NCBI GenBank assembly: GCA_013178155.1
Contig: JABLXH010000081.1
Coordinates: forward strand, 1 to 33,137
Length of the DNA: 33,137 bases
Direction: 5' to 3'
DNA from: Armatimonadota bacterium
Lineage (GTDB): Bacteria > Armatimonadota > Zipacnadia > Zipacnadales > UBA11051
Shown: one piece after another, positions 23,705 through 32,042 of the stretch
Layout: every line of letters starts with the position of its first letter
Numbering within the stretch: the first letter of the stretch is position 1
Notes under the pieces: model-generated
Told to the model about the DNA's origin: nothing
Seen by the model: only the letters and a program-made list of their open reading frames with translations
The model's database searches: none
Translations under genes and position numbers: made by a program

Positions 23705-25255
23705 CTACGGGTGCTCCTCCCCAAAGACCTGAGCGGTGAACACTGAAAGCTGCGCGCCCCGTCGCCAGGCGTCCGCCGGCAGTCCGGCTTTGTCGGAGCA
23801 CAGGTGGTCAAGCATCGTCTCGCGGTCCCAGCCCTGCTCGGGCGCCACCTGGGGCAGAAAGACGCCCGAACGCCCGCCCTGCCGCACGATGACACCATGC
23901 TTACCGACGACGATCTCTTCCGGATCCTCGACAGGCCGAACCGGCGAAAGCACACTGATCTCCACCCGAATGCTCGGTAGCTCCGCGGCCTCCACGGGCC
24001 TGAACCGGGGGTCCTCCGTGGCCGCAGCGATGGCCATGTCCCGGACCGCCAGGTATATCGGTCCCCGAGGCTCCAGACCGCCGATGCACCCACGCAACTG
24101 CCCGTGGGCGGTCAGAGTGACGAAACACGCCCGCGGCTTGCGCAGGGCGGGGTCGTCGGTGTGCGGCTGAAAGCGCTTGCCGGTGCGGATCAGGGCATCC
24201 AGAGTCCGACGGGCGATGTGCAGGAGCTCTTCCTGCTGGTGGCGGCCCAGCTCTCCGGTGGTGTTGCCGGGGTCGGCCCCCGAAACTCCTGTCGGCGGAC
24301 TCTCAGGGCGGCAGAATGCGACCGCAGCGTAGCCAACGCTGCGGTCGGCGGTCTCGCGAACAACCTGTCCAGAGTTCGTGTAGTGCAGCCGAACAGCTCT
24401 TGAGGCTCCGAGTTCCTTGGCCGCGACCATGGAGACGGCCACCGGGGCCAGACCACAGAGCGTGCAAACCAGCCCTGGCACGCCACTGGCCAGCATCCGT
24501 TCCTGTTCGGTGAACAGGCGGTCAGCATCACCTGATAGCAGAGTCCTGAGGGTCGTCCCATCCACCTCTGCGCAGGCTTCCGTCGGCGGGTAGTGGGCGA
24601 GGTCGGTACTGGCGACAATCAGCGCTTTTCGTCCCTGCACCGCCGCGGCGAGGGCCTCGCCCAGCTTCCGACATTCCGCAGGCGAGGGGTCACCGAGGAC
24701 GATAGGAACGATGCGGAAGTCATCGAGAACGGTCTGCAGGAATGGGAGCTGGACTTCCAGGGAATGCTCTTCGGCATGGGCCAGCTCATCTTCCGCGTAC
24801 CCGGCCCTGCAGTCCAGAAGTGATGCGGCCAGGGCACGGTCAACAGGGACCTCGCCAAGCGGTGTCTGCCACGCCTCTGCGGGTGACAGTGCGGCACCGC
24901 GGACCGGCACCCGGTGGCTCGGTCCCAGTAAGACGATGGTGTCGTAGTGCCGTCCGACAAGCGTTCGATAGGCGTGGGCGGCGGTGGCGGCCGAGTACTC
25001 ATAGCCTGCATGCGGCACGATCAGGGCGACTGGCGGTCCGGGAAGCGTGACCGGCTTGGTGGCGGCCAGATGGCGGTCCACGGCCGACTGCAGTTCGGTG
25101 GCAGAAGCCGGGTAGAACTGGCCAGCAACGGCTGCCGATCGCACCCGCGGATGTGAACTGACAGCACGAGGGCGGGAAAGGTCTTCACGGCGCGGAGCAC
25201 AGGCCCCCGCCAGCAGAACCACGGTCAGCACCACAGCAGGCGCTAAGCGCGTCAT
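23705..25255 (-). CDS. Exported MEMO1-AMMECR1 fusion protein
   Basis: A 516-residue fusion of two domains usually encoded as separate AmmeMemoRadiSam proteins B and A. Residues 1-19 form a signal sequence ending in a relaxed lipobox (LLAGAC, C19), so it is probably exported and perhaps lipid-anchored. The MEMO domain (about 38-315) has H82, H114, H221 and C267, which by spacing match the metal-site residues of human MEMO1. The AMMECR1 domain (about 335-510) carries LRGCIGG from 387. MEMO proteins resemble LigB-type dioxygenases, and the bacterial function is unsettled. No radical SAM partner is in the window. ATG 25255 has GGAGG about 10 bases upstream. The gene lies 33 bases after moxR and is probably co-transcribed. 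Confidence 0.88.
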   Translation of the reverse strand: MTRLAPAVVLTVVLLAGACAPRREDLSRPRAVSSHPRVRSAAVAGQFYPASATELQSAVDRHLAATKPVTLPGPPVALIVPHAGYEYSAATAAHAYRTLVGRHYDTIVLLGPSHRVPVRGAALSPAEAWQTPLGEVPVDRALAASLLDCRAGYAEDELAHAEEHSLEVQLPFLQTVLDDFRIVPIVLGDPSPAECRKLGEALAAAVQGRKALIVASTDLAHYPPTEACAEVDGTTLRTLLSGDADRLFTEQERMLASGVPGLVCTLCGLAPVAVSMVAAKELGASRAVRLHYTNSGQVVRETADRSVGYAAVAFCRPESPPTGVSGADPGNTTGELGRHQQEELLHIARRTLDALIRTGKRFQPHTDDPALRKPRACFVTLTAHGQLRGCIGGLEPRGPIYLAVRDMAIAAATEDPRFRPVEAAELPSIRVEISVLSPVRPVEDPEEIVVGKHGVIVRQGGRSGVFLPQVAPEQGWDRETMLDHLCSDKAGLPADAWRRGAQLSVFTAQVFGEEHP

Positions 25256-25288
25256 GGCTGGCTGCCTCCGTGTGGGGCGACAGGAAGT

Positions 25289-26320
25289 TCAGGGCCGGAC
25301 GGCCTCCACGAGCCGCCGGGCGATGTCCGCGCTGGACACGCCGTCGGCCTCCGCGGCGAAGCTGGGAATGATGCGGTGGCGGAGTGCCGGGAGCGCCAGT
25401 TCGCGGACATCGTCCCGCGAGGCGCTGAGCCTGCCGTCCATGAGGGCCTTGACCTTGGCTCCCAGAACCATGGCTTGAGCGGCCCGGGGGCCGGCTCCCC
25501 ATTGCACCCACTGTCGCACGAACTCCGGCGCCTCTGCCTCTCGCGGCCTGGTGGCACGCGCCAGGCGCACGGCGTATTCCACCACGTGCTGCCCGATGGG
25601 GGCATCTCGCACCACCCGCTGCAGACGCAGGATTTCGTCCCGACTCATCACAGCCTCGACTTCGGGGGCATGGCCGGACGTCGTCTCCAGCACGATGCGT
25701 GTCTCTTCTGCGGCGGAAGGGTAGTCGAGATACACGCTGAACAGGAACCGGTCAAGCTGGGCCTCCGGGAGGGGATAGGTGCCCTCTTGCTCCACCGGAT
25801 TCTGGGTCGCCAGCACCAGCAGGGGAGGCGGCAGCGGATAGGTCTGCCCCCCGACTGTCACCTGCAGTTCCTGCATGGCCTGCAACAGCGCACTCTGCGT
25901 CTTGGGCGGTGTGCGGTTGATCTCATCGGCCAGGATGACATTCGCAAAGACCGGGCCTGGCAGAAACTGGTATTCGCGGCGGCCGGTGCTTGGGTTCTCC
26001 TGGATGATCTCCGTGCCGGTGATGTCGGCGGGCATGAGGTCAGGCGTGAACTGAATGCGAGAGAACGACAGGTCCAGGGCACGGGCCAGGGTGCGTACCA
26101 GAAGCGTCTTGCCGAGGCCAGGAACCCCCACGAACAGGCAGTGCCCCTGAGCGAACAGGGCGATCAGCAACTGGTCAACGACCTCACGCTGGCCGACGAT
26201 AACCCGGCCGATCTGCTCGACGAGGGCACGATGGCCGTCGGCGAGGCGCTCCGCGGCCGTCAGATCGTCCACTGGGGAGGCTGGCAGGGCGTCTGGTTCG
26301 GGAGACGGGCGAGCAGTCAC
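25289..26320 (-). CDS. MoxR-family AAA ATPase
   Basis: A 343-residue MoxR-type AAA ATPase. Walker A is GVPGLGKT at 65-72 and Walker [10 protein letters not shown] at 128-136; sensor 1 is LATQNP, followed by the typical [14 protein letters not shown] segment. MoxR proteins act as cytoplasmic chaperones that help assemble metal- or VWA-domain-containing complexes. The usual DUF58 and VWA partners are not next to it; the only downstream gene is the exported MEMO-AMMECR1 fusion. GTG 26320 is chosen because a promoter places the transcription start at that codon, giving a leaderless mRNA. The earlier TTG at 26356 falls within the -35 box and cannot be the start. Confidence 0.9.
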   Translation of the reverse strand: MTARPSPEPDALPASPVDDLTAAERLADGHRALVEQIGRVIVGQREVVDQLLIALFAQGHCLFVGVPGLGKTLLVRTLARALDLSFSRIQFTPDLMPADITGTEIIQENPSTGRREYQFLPGPVFANVILADEINRTPPKTQSALLQAMQELQVTVGGQTYPLPPPLLVLATQNPVEQEGTYPLPEAQLDRFLFSVYLDYPSAAEETRIVLETTSGHAPEVEAVMSRDEILRLQRVVRDAPIGQHVVEYAVRLARATRPREAEAPEFVRQWVQWGAGPRAAQAMVLGAKVKALMDGRLSASRDDVRELALPALRHRIIPSFAAEADGVSSADIARRLVEAVRP

Positions 26321-26326
26321 AGGGAG

Positions 26327-26356
26327 ATGATAGCACCCGCCTTCCGACAGCGTCAA
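26327..26356 (-). promoter_or_regulatory. Promoter for moxR, predicted leaderless
   Basis: Read on the minus strand: TTGACG (26351-26356), an 18-base spacer and TATCAT (26327-26332). Six bases separate the -10 box from GTG 26320, so the transcript should begin at or next to the start codon. No ribosome-binding site precedes that codon. Confidence 0.65.
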
Positions 26357-26371
26357 GGCGAGCCCCGTCCG

Positions 26372-26400
26372 TTGACTTGGAGTTAGGCTTCGCCTATGAT
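26372..26400 (+). promoter_or_regulatory. Promoter for the capA-like gene
   Basis: TTGACT (26372-26377), a 17-base spacer and TATGAT (26395-26400) are close to consensus. The predicted start near 26407 leaves a leader of about 55 bases. It is back to back with the moxR promoter, with 15 bases between the two -35 boxes. Confidence 0.75.
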
Positions 26401-26461
26401 GGGCTATCGGCGCAAGTCAGGCAGGGGGGAACCTTCGCCGGCCAGGAGCATCTAATCCTCA

Positions 26462-27631
26462 ATGAGCCGTCGCTACCGGCCGCTGATACTGGCGGCAGTC
26501 CTGCTGGTCGGGCTGTGCATGGCGCTCTGGGTCTCCTCGGCGCCGGGCAACGACGGCCAGGCAGGTCTCGATCGGGCCGATGATCCGCGGCTTCACCAGG
26601 GGTCAGCACCGACCTCCACGGTGATCGCCTCCCCGCGTCCCCGGCAGTTCACGATGGTCGCTGTCGGCGATGTGATGACCGACCGCAACGTGGGCAAGGC
26701 CATCCGGGCCAACGGCATGCGCAGCATCCTGGCGCGAGTGGCTGATCTGACTTCGTCGGCTGATGTCTCGTTCGCCAACCTGGAGTGTCCGCTCTCGACC
26801 GAAGGTCCCCACGACCCGGCCAACTGCTGTTTCCGGGCCCGCCCCGAGACCGTCCAGGTGCTACTCCACGGTGGCTTTGACATCGTCTCATTGGCCAACA
26901 ACCATAGCCTGAACGCCGGCCGCGCGGGTGTCTTGCAGACCCTGCAGACCCTGGACAGGAATCGCATCGCCTATTGCGGGGCCCGGTATGACCGAGACAA
27001 AGGCGGGGAACCGACTTTCCTGACTGTGGGAGACCCACCGGTGAGGCTCGGTTTCCTGGCGGCCACCGATCTCAGCTTTGAGCATGGATCGTACAACAAG
27101 GTGGCGGCCGACCGCTCCAACCTGGTGGCCCAGATCCGCAGCACGCGCCCCCAATGTGACCTGCTCTTCGTGTCCCTGCACTGGGGCGACGAGTACCAGA
27201 ACATGCCAAACCAGCGCCAGCGCAACACAGCGCATATCCTGGTGGACGCCGGAGCCGACGTCATTCTGGGGCATCACCCGCACACGCTGCAGGGCGCTGA
27301 GGTCTACCGCGGCAAGCTTATTCTGTACTCGATGGGCAACTTCGTGTTTGACCAGCGCGAGGGCGAGCGCATGGAGAGCGCGATCTTCTACCTGAAGTGG
27401 ATAGAGGGCTGGGGGTGGCAGGTTTTCGCCAAGCCCATATGGATCCCGCGGTCCCGCATGGGACCGATCTACCCATCCGCGTCGCGCCGGGACAAGATAC
27501 TGGCCCGCCTGCAGCGCATCTCCGAGCCGCTGGGTACGAGGTGGCTGATCCAGGGCGGTAAGGCGTGGCTCGAGGTACCCGCGTCTGCTGGCGCAAAGAC
27601 GGCACACGTACCTACAGCAGCCGCCTACTGA
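26462..27631 (+). CDS. CapA-family metallophosphatase-like protein
   Basis: A 389-residue membrane-anchored or secreted protein. A hydrophobic segment at about 8-26 (LILAAVLLVGLCMALWV) is followed by a linker and a PGA_cap metallophosphatase domain. Its motifs appear in order: AVGDVMTDRNVG, FANLECPLS, VSLANNHSLNAG, SLHWGDEY, ILGHHPHTLQG and LYSMGNFVFDQ. Founding members are poly-gamma-glutamate capsule proteins, but most homologues are isolated and of unknown substrate; no capB or capC is present, so capsule synthesis is not claimed. AGGAG is 13 bases before ATG 26462, somewhat far. The foldase gene follows by 35 bases, so an operon is likely. Confidence 0.87.
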   Translation: MSRRYRPLILAAVLLVGLCMALWVSSAPGNDGQAGLDRADDPRLHQGSAPTSTVIASPRPRQFTMVAVGDVMTDRNVGKAIRANGMRSILARVADLTSSADVSFANLECPLSTEGPHDPANCCFRARPETVQVLLHGGFDIVSLANNHSLNAGRAGVLQTLQTLDRNRIAYCGARYDRDKGGEPTFLTVGDPPVRLGFLAATDLSFEHGSYNKVAADRSNLVAQIRSTRPQCDLLFVSLHWGDEYQNMPNQRQRNTAHILVDAGADVILGHHPHTLQGAEVYRGKLILYSMGNFVFDQREGERMESAIFYLKWIEGWGWQVFAKPIWIPRSRMGPIYPSASRRDKILARLQRISEPLGTRWLIQGGKAWLEVPASAGAKTAHVPTAAAY

Positions 27632-27666
27632 GAGCCAGGGCGCGGAACCCTGATGAAGGTGAGACG

Positions 27667-28644
27667 ATGAACCAGAAAGCAGTGATGTACCTGTGCCTGG
27701 CCGCTATCCTGGGCACGTTGTCCCTCGGCTGGGGCCAGGGAGGGGAGCAGCCTGCGGCTCCAGCGTTGCCGCAACTCAGTGTGGGTTCGGCCGACAAGCC
27801 GGTGGCCAAGGTCAATGGCGAGCCGATCAGCGAGCTGGCCTTCCTGACCGTCCTGACGGCCCGGTACGGCGGTCCGTGCCTGAGTGACCTGATCGAGAAC
27901 CTGATCATCAAGCAGGCAGCCGCCAAGGCAGGCGTTACCGTTGATGCCCAGGAGGTCCTGCGCCGCTACGTCAACACGGAGCGGATGGTCGAGACCCGCG
28001 CCCCCATTACTGGCGAGAACTTCGATATGTGGCTGGCTCAGCGGTCCCTGACGCGGGACTCCTTCCGCACCGAGCTTTACTACCAGATGCTGGTGGAGAG
28101 AATGGTAGCTGACCAGGTCAAGATCGAGCCCAAGCAGGTTGCGGACTTCTACGCCGCCAACAAGGAGCAGCTACGCGAGCCCGCCATGGTCCGCGTGGCC
28201 CACATCTGCGTGGCCACGGAGGAGGAGGCTCGCAAGCTCAAGGCCAGCATCGTGCAGGGCCAGATCACCTGGGAAGACGCAGCCAAACAGCACAGTCTTG
28301 ACCCCTGGACCAAGGACAACGGCGGTGATATGGGTTTCATGGAGGACACGGGAACCCCCTTCCACAAGGCCGCCTTCGCTCTGGCCGCCAATGGTGACAT
28401 CAGCGACCCCGTGCAGACGCGAATGGGCTTTCACCTGCTCAAGCGCCTCGCCTACAAGCAGGAACGCATCCCCCCCTTCGAGGAGATCGAGGAGACCATC
28501 AGGCAGCGGCTGGAAGCGCGCTCCCTGGCCAACCTGTCGAGCCAGAAGCGAGCCGAGCTCATGCGCGCTGCCCAGGTCGAGATCCTGCAGCAGATGCCCA
28601 CTGAACCGTCACCGGTGGCCCCCCCTGCTGCTCCTGCCCAGTAG
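27667..28644 (+). CDS. Parvulin-type peptidylprolyl isomerase, SurA/PrsA-like
   Basis: A 325-residue exported foldase. A signal peptide (hydrophobic LCLAAILGTLSLGW, residues about 9-22) is followed by a SurA-like N-terminal helical domain that includes the common KVNGEPIS opening. A single parvulin domain spans about 171-262 (MVRVAHICV, then DNGGDMGFME and TRMGFHLLKRL). The C-terminus is Pro/Ala rich. It should catalyse prolyl isomerisation and chaperone proteins outside the cytoplasm, perhaps including barrels such as the one at 9410-12927. ATG 27667 starts the signal peptide and has AAGGTGAG nearby upstream; the longer in-frame start at 27565 lies inside the capA-like gene. Confidence 0.88.
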   Translation: MNQKAVMYLCLAAILGTLSLGWGQGGEQPAAPALPQLSVGSADKPVAKVNGEPISELAFLTVLTARYGGPCLSDLIENLIIKQAAAKAGVTVDAQEVLRRYVNTERMVETRAPITGENFDMWLAQRSLTRDSFRTELYYQMLVERMVADQVKIEPKQVADFYAANKEQLREPAMVRVAHICVATEEEARKLKASIVQGQITWEDAAKQHSLDPWTKDNGGDMGFMEDTGTPFHKAAFALAANGDISDPVQTRMGFHLLKRLAYKQERIPPFEEIEETIRQRLEARSLANLSSQKRAELMRAAQVEILQQMPTEPSPVAPPAAPAQ

Positions 28645-28695
28645 GCGAGCCGGGGGCCACGTCGCGTCGGCAGGTCATGGGCCAACTCGGCACGA

Positions 28696-28723
28696 ATGAC
28701 CCTTTCGCCTTATCTTGTATACC
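28696..28723 (+). promoter_or_regulatory. Weak promoter candidate for aminotransferase gene
   Basis: ATGACC (28696-28701), a 16-base spacer and TATACC (28718-28723) lie 22 bases before the gene. The match is partial and read-through from the foldase gene is equally possible. Confidence 0.3.
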
Positions 28724-28745
28724 AGCAACCGGGAGGTTGAGACGA

Positions 28746-30011
28746 ATGGACGCAGCATCCGCGGACCGCATTCTTGGCAGCCACAAGCTCGAAGTGGCAT
28801 GGCCCAATGAGCCGCTGCTTGGTGGCTACTATGGAGAGGAGGAGATGGAGGTCATCAACAAGACCGTCCGCGACTCCTTTGACCCCACCCGTGGTTTTGG
28901 TTTCATCTGCAAGGAGATCGAGGACTTCGAGGCCGCCCTGGCCGAGTACTGCGGCACCAACGACTGCGTCACGGTCAACGGGGCGGGCACGGGACTGGAT
29001 ATGACACTGATGTGCCTGGACCTGCGGCCGGAGGACGAGGTCATTGTGCCCTCGATCAACTTCAAGGCCGCCTTGCTGGCGGTCATCGGCCAGAAGGCCA
29101 AGCTTGTCCTGTGCGAGGCGGATCCGCAGACGCTCTGCGCCGACGTGGCCGATGTGGCACGAAAGATCACGCCACGCACCCGTGCCATCATGGTCACCCA
29201 CATGAACGGCTATTCAGCGCCGATGGACCAGTACCAGGAGATCGCAGCGGCCAACCCGCACCCGGAGTTCGGGCCCGCCAAGGTGATCGGTGATGTCGCT
29301 CGCTGCATGGGCGGCATGTACAAGGGCAAGCGCAACACGGCGGGCGTGTGGATGAGCGTCCTGTCGTTCCATACCCAGAAACTCATGACCACCCTGGGCG
29401 AGGGTGGGGCGGTAACCGTGGACGATCCCGACCTGGCGGTGCGTCTGCGCAGCCTCCGGCAGTTCGGCTGGAGCGACGGTCGGTGGGGCAGCAACTACAA
29501 GCTGACCAAGGTCCAGGCGGCCGTGGGACTGGTTCAGCTCCGCAAGCTGGACCAGATGATCGAGGAGCGGCGAGCAGTGGCTGCTGCCCGCAATGAGATG
29601 CTGGCTGACATTCCGGAGCTCACCCTGCCCTATGAGCCTGAGACGGTGAAGCATACCTACTATCTTTACACCCTTCTCGTCCCCGAAGACTGGGCGGGAG
29701 CGAAACGCGACCAGTTGATGCGCATGCTGTGGGACGATTACCAGGTCTCCAGCGTGGTCGCAAACCCGCCGTGCCACAGCACGATCCCCTTCATCGGTGA
29801 GTACACCCAGGGGCAGGAACTGCCGGCGTCGGAACTCCTGGCCAAGCGGCTGTTCTGCGTGCCGATACATCCGTGCATGTCGCAAAACGACAATGAGTAC
29901 ATCTGTGCGGCAGTCAGCAAGGCGGTCGAGCGCATCCGGTCCGGGGATACGACGTACCTGGAGGCTGGGGAGGCCGAAGCTACGAGGGCCATTACCGGTC
30001 GAGCGGGGTAG
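28746..30011 (+). CDS. DegT/DnrJ/EryC1-family PLP aminotransferase
   Basis: A 421-residue fold-type-I PLP enzyme. K212 in HTQKLMTTLGEGG is the expected Schiff-base lysine, and the upstream GDVARCMGG supplies the Asp that pairs with the pyridine nitrogen. VNGAGTGLDM is the phosphate-side turn. Members mostly transaminate keto-sugars in nucleotide-sugar or cell-surface glycan synthesis, using glutamate or glutamine; some are dehydratases, but the Lys excludes that subgroup. No sugar nucleotide gene is near, so the substrate is open. ATG 28746 follows GGGAGG by 9 bases. The gene ends at a strong hairpin, and no later gene shares its strand in the window. Confidence 0.9.
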   Translation: MDAASADRILGSHKLEVAWPNEPLLGGYYGEEEMEVINKTVRDSFDPTRGFGFICKEIEDFEAALAEYCGTNDCVTVNGAGTGLDMTLMCLDLRPEDEVIVPSINFKAALLAVIGQKAKLVLCEADPQTLCADVADVARKITPRTRAIMVTHMNGYSAPMDQYQEIAAANPHPEFGPAKVIGDVARCMGGMYKGKRNTAGVWMSVLSFHTQKLMTTLGEGGAVTVDDPDLAVRLRSLRQFGWSDGRWGSNYKLTKVQAAVGLVQLRKLDQMIEERRAVAAARNEMLADIPELTLPYEPETVKHTYYLYTLLVPEDWAGAKRDQLMRMLWDDYQVSSVVANPPCHSTIPFIGEYTQGQELPASELLAKRLFCVPIHPCMSQNDNEYICAAVSKAVERIRSGDTTYLEAGEAEATRAITGRAG

Positions 30012-30039
30012 CCGTCAGGTCTCCGAAGCAGAACAACAC

Positions 30040-30067
30040 GCGGGGCGGCACAGGTGTGCCGCCCCGC
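30040..30067 (+). terminator. Terminator hairpin after aminotransferase gene
   Basis: GCGGGGCGGCAC, loop AGGT, GTGCCGCCCCGC: a perfect 12-pair stem 28 bases after the stop codon, followed by TGTCTTC. It probably ends transcription of the capA-foldase-aminotransferase group. Confidence 0.8.
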
Positions 30068-30118
30068 TGTCTTCATCGGTGCCGTCCGGGACTTGCTGCG
30101 CCCTCGGGATGAGCAAAG

Positions 30119-30155
30119 GCACAAGCCGGGCACCCCTTGGACGCCCGGCTTGTGC
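30119..30155 (-). terminator. Terminator hairpin after rpsR
   Basis: A perfect 13-pair stem (GCACAAGCCGGGC and GCCCGGCTTGTGC) with an 11-base loop lies 19 bases past the rpsR stop. On the minus strand it is followed by CTTTGCTC, a short T-rich stretch, supporting rpsR as its target. Confidence 0.8.
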
Positions 30156-30174
30156 GTCGCCTGCCAAGCAAAGC

Positions 30175-30438
30175 CTAGCTGGGAACGTAGGGCAGAAGAG
30201 CCATCTCCCGCGCCCGCTTGATAGCCCCCGCCAGCCGGTTCTGGTGCCGGCGGCAAGTGCCTGTCTGGCGAGCCTTGCGGACGCGCTTGCGGTCGTCTAT
30301 GTACTGCTCCAACATGCGCAGGTTCTTGTAATCGATCACATAGGTCTGGGGCTCGGTGCAGAACATGCAGACCTTCTTCCGTCGGCGCCGCATGCCGCCA
30401 CGGCCCTCGCCTCTACCGCCGTAACGCTCGTTAGCCAA
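30175..30438 (-). CDS. rpsR: 30S ribosomal protein bS18
   Basis: An 87-residue bS18, part of the small-subunit platform, where it pairs with bS6. The core KVCMFC, IDYKNLRMLEQYI and the end TGTCRRHQNRLAGAIKRAREMALLPY are unmistakable; VCMFC and TGTC supply Cys residues of a zinc-type S18. The TTG start at 30438 gives a Gly/Arg-rich 15-residue extension, with AGGAAGG 12 bases upstream and GGAG directly adjacent. ATG 30393 would give the canonical short form of 72 residues and cannot be excluded. Unlike the usual rpsF-ssb-rpsR-rplI order, the gene stands alone between its own promoter and terminator. Confidence 0.95.
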   Translation of the reverse strand: MANERYGGRGEGRGGMRRRRKKVCMFCTEPQTYVIDYKNLRMLEQYIDDRKRVRKARQTGTCRRHQNRLAGAIKRAREMALLPYVPS

Positions 30439-30476
30439 CTCCGAAACATCCCTTCCTGTATCGGCTTAGAGGGTCT

Positions 30477-30505
30477 ACTATAGCAGATTGCCGCCAGGGG
30501 GTCAA
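30477..30505 (-). promoter_or_regulatory. Strong sigma-70 promoter for rpsR
   Basis: Read on the minus strand: TTGACC (30500-30505), a 17-base spacer and TATAGT (30477-30482), near consensus and at ideal spacing. Transcription should start near 30470, leaving a leader of about 33 bases. It fits a highly expressed ribosomal protein gene. Confidence 0.8.
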
Positions 30506-30588
30506 CCTTTCCCCCTTGCTCACAGGGCTACCCCATCGCTTGGCCCGGCGACCCATGCTGTAAGCGAGGCAGGAGCCGTGCATCGGCC

Positions 30589-31509
30589 TCACGACGTCCC
30601 CATCTCGCCGCTGGCATCCCGACGGCGGGCCCGGGGGTGTGTGGCATCATAGACCTCGCGCTTCCGCGCCGCCGAGACGTGAGTGTAGATCTGGGTCACT
30701 CCGAGGCTGGAGTGACCCAGCATCTCCTGGATGGAACGCAGGTCAGCGCCCCCCTCCAGCAGGTGCGTCGCAAACGAATGCCGCAGGGTATGGGGGGAGG
30801 TGTCCTCCGGTATCCCCGCCAGCCGGCAGTACTGTTTCACGTTCTGCCAGAAGCGAACCCGCGTCATGGGTCGGCCACGGCGGGTGAGGAAAAGACCGTC
30901 CTCGCCCTCGTACTTCTCAAAGTGCGGGCGGACCTCCTGCAGGTAAAGCTGCAGGAGGTCCAGCGCCAGGGGCGCGATGGGGATGACCCGCTCCTTGCTC
31001 CCCTTGCCGCGCACCCGCAATACCCCGCGCTCGGCATCTATGGTGTGGCGTCTCAGGCTTACCAGCTCCGACACACGCAGACCGGTGGCGTACATCAGCG
31101 TGAGCATCGCGGCGTCGCGCAGCCCCTCCGGGGTCTGCAGGTTGGGGGCGTCCAGCAGCGTCAGGCACTGCTGCACTGTGAGCACTTTGGGCAGGCGTCG
31201 CGCAGGTTGTGGGGTGGCAAGGTTGCGCGTGGGATCCTTGTCGGTGAGACCCTCGCGCACCAGGAACTTGTGCAACTGTCGTAAGGAGGAGAGCTTGCGC
31301 TGGACGCTGGCCCGGCTGAGGCCCCGGTGTCGCAGTGTCCCCAGGTAGGCGGTGATGTCTTCTTCGGTGGCCTGCAGGAAGCTACTCCCGTGCGCCAGGA
31401 GATGCTCGGCATACTGCTGCAGGTCGCGCCGGTAAGCGCTCACCGTGTGGGGCGAGACCCCTACCTCGGCGACGAGATAGGCCACAAAGGCGTCGATATC
31501 CTCCTGCAC
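30589..31509 (-). CDS. xerD: Tyrosine recombinase XerD/XerC
   Basis: A 306-residue tyrosine recombinase, close to E. coli XerD in length. The N-terminal SAM-like domain covers residues 1-90. The catalytic set is complete: R145 (ATGLRVSEL), K169 (RGKGSKER), H240 and R243 (HTLRHSF), H266 (LGHSS) and nucleophile Y275 (QIYTHV). Xer enzymes resolve chromosome dimers at dif with FtsK. GTG 31509 is used because GGGGAGG lies 7 bases upstream and it matches the family N-terminus; an earlier start at 31677 would overlap the DUF4446 gene. Housekeeping neighbours argue against a phage integrase. XerC versus XerD cannot be decided here; no dif-like site was recognised. Confidence 0.9.
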   Translation of the reverse strand: MQEDIDAFVAYLVAEVGVSPHTVSAYRRDLQQYAEHLLAHGSSFLQATEEDITAYLGTLRHRGLSRASVQRKLSSLRQLHKFLVREGLTDKDPTRNLATPQPARRLPKVLTVQQCLTLLDAPNLQTPEGLRDAAMLTLMYATGLRVSELVSLRRHTIDAERGVLRVRGKGSKERVIPIAPLALDLLQLYLQEVRPHFEKYEGEDGLFLTRRGRPMTRVRFWQNVKQYCRLAGIPEDTSPHTLRHSFATHLLEGGADLRSIQEMLGHSSLGVTQIYTHVSAARKREVYDATHPRARRRDASGEMGTS

Positions 31510-31550
31510 CGAGTAGCCTCCCCTGCCGCAGATGATCTGGTGGAGCGCTC

Positions 31551-32042
31551 CTATCCCCTCAGGGCCTGATCCAGCGCCGTCTGCTCTTCCGGCAGCAGCG
31601 GGTGGTCGGTCTTGCCACTCACGATCCCTCGCAGGAAGATGCGGCAGCCCTCGAGGCTGTATATCGAAGTCAGACACACGCCATGGTTCCGGGCGTCCAG
31701 CATCACGAGCGCAAAGCTCAGATTGCCACCCAGGCCCTCATGGGCATTGAAGCGCTCCAGGCCCACCTTCTGAACCGCGCCGCGCAGTTGGTTCCCGAGC
31801 TGTTCTGTCCTGCTCTCCACCTCCAGCAGGCGCTGCCCGTGGGATACCAGCTGGCTCTGCAGTTCCGCCAGCAACTGCTCCCCTCCGGGTCCAGCCAGGC
31901 GTTCCTGTAGCCGACGCATGGCCGGCGTGGGGGTGGACATCCGGTAGGCTCGCAAAGCAAGTACGGCAGCCAACACCGCCAGGACCAGGGCCAGGCTTGA
32001 TACGACCAGCGGCAGCCAACCCAGCGGTGCGGACAGGCTCAT
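31551..32042 (-). CDS. DUF4446 family membrane-anchored protein
   Basis: A 163-residue protein. One N-terminal transmembrane helix (LPLVVSSLALVLAVLAAVLAL, about 10-31) is followed by a coiled-coil-like region (about 45-88) and the conserved DUF4446 domain. That domain has the motif VQKVGLERFNAHEGLGGNLS and later LTSIYSLEGCRIFLRGI. The function of this family is unknown. The ATG at 32042 overlaps the yajC stop by four bases (ATGA), so the two are translationally coupled, suggesting a link to membrane protein handling that remains inference. xerD starts 41 bases further on. Confidence 0.88.
   Translation of the reverse strand: MSLSAPLGWLPLVVSSLALVLAVLAAVLALRAYRMSTPTPAMRRLQERLAGPGGEQLLAELQSQLVSHGQRLLEVESRTEQLGNQLRGAVQKVGLERFNAHEGLGGNLSFALVMLDARNHGVCLTSIYSLEGCRIFLRGIVSGKTDHPLLPEEQTALDQALRG

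Noticed and set aside
26321-26356. Longer MoxR N-terminus from TTG 26356
   Set aside because: The TTG is inside the -35 box of the predicted promoter and would not be transcribed.
30589-31509. Tyrosine recombinase as sign of a mobile element
   Set aside because: Length, catalytic spacing and housekeeping neighbours fit chromosomal XerC/D; no attachment repeats, excisionase or phage genes are present.
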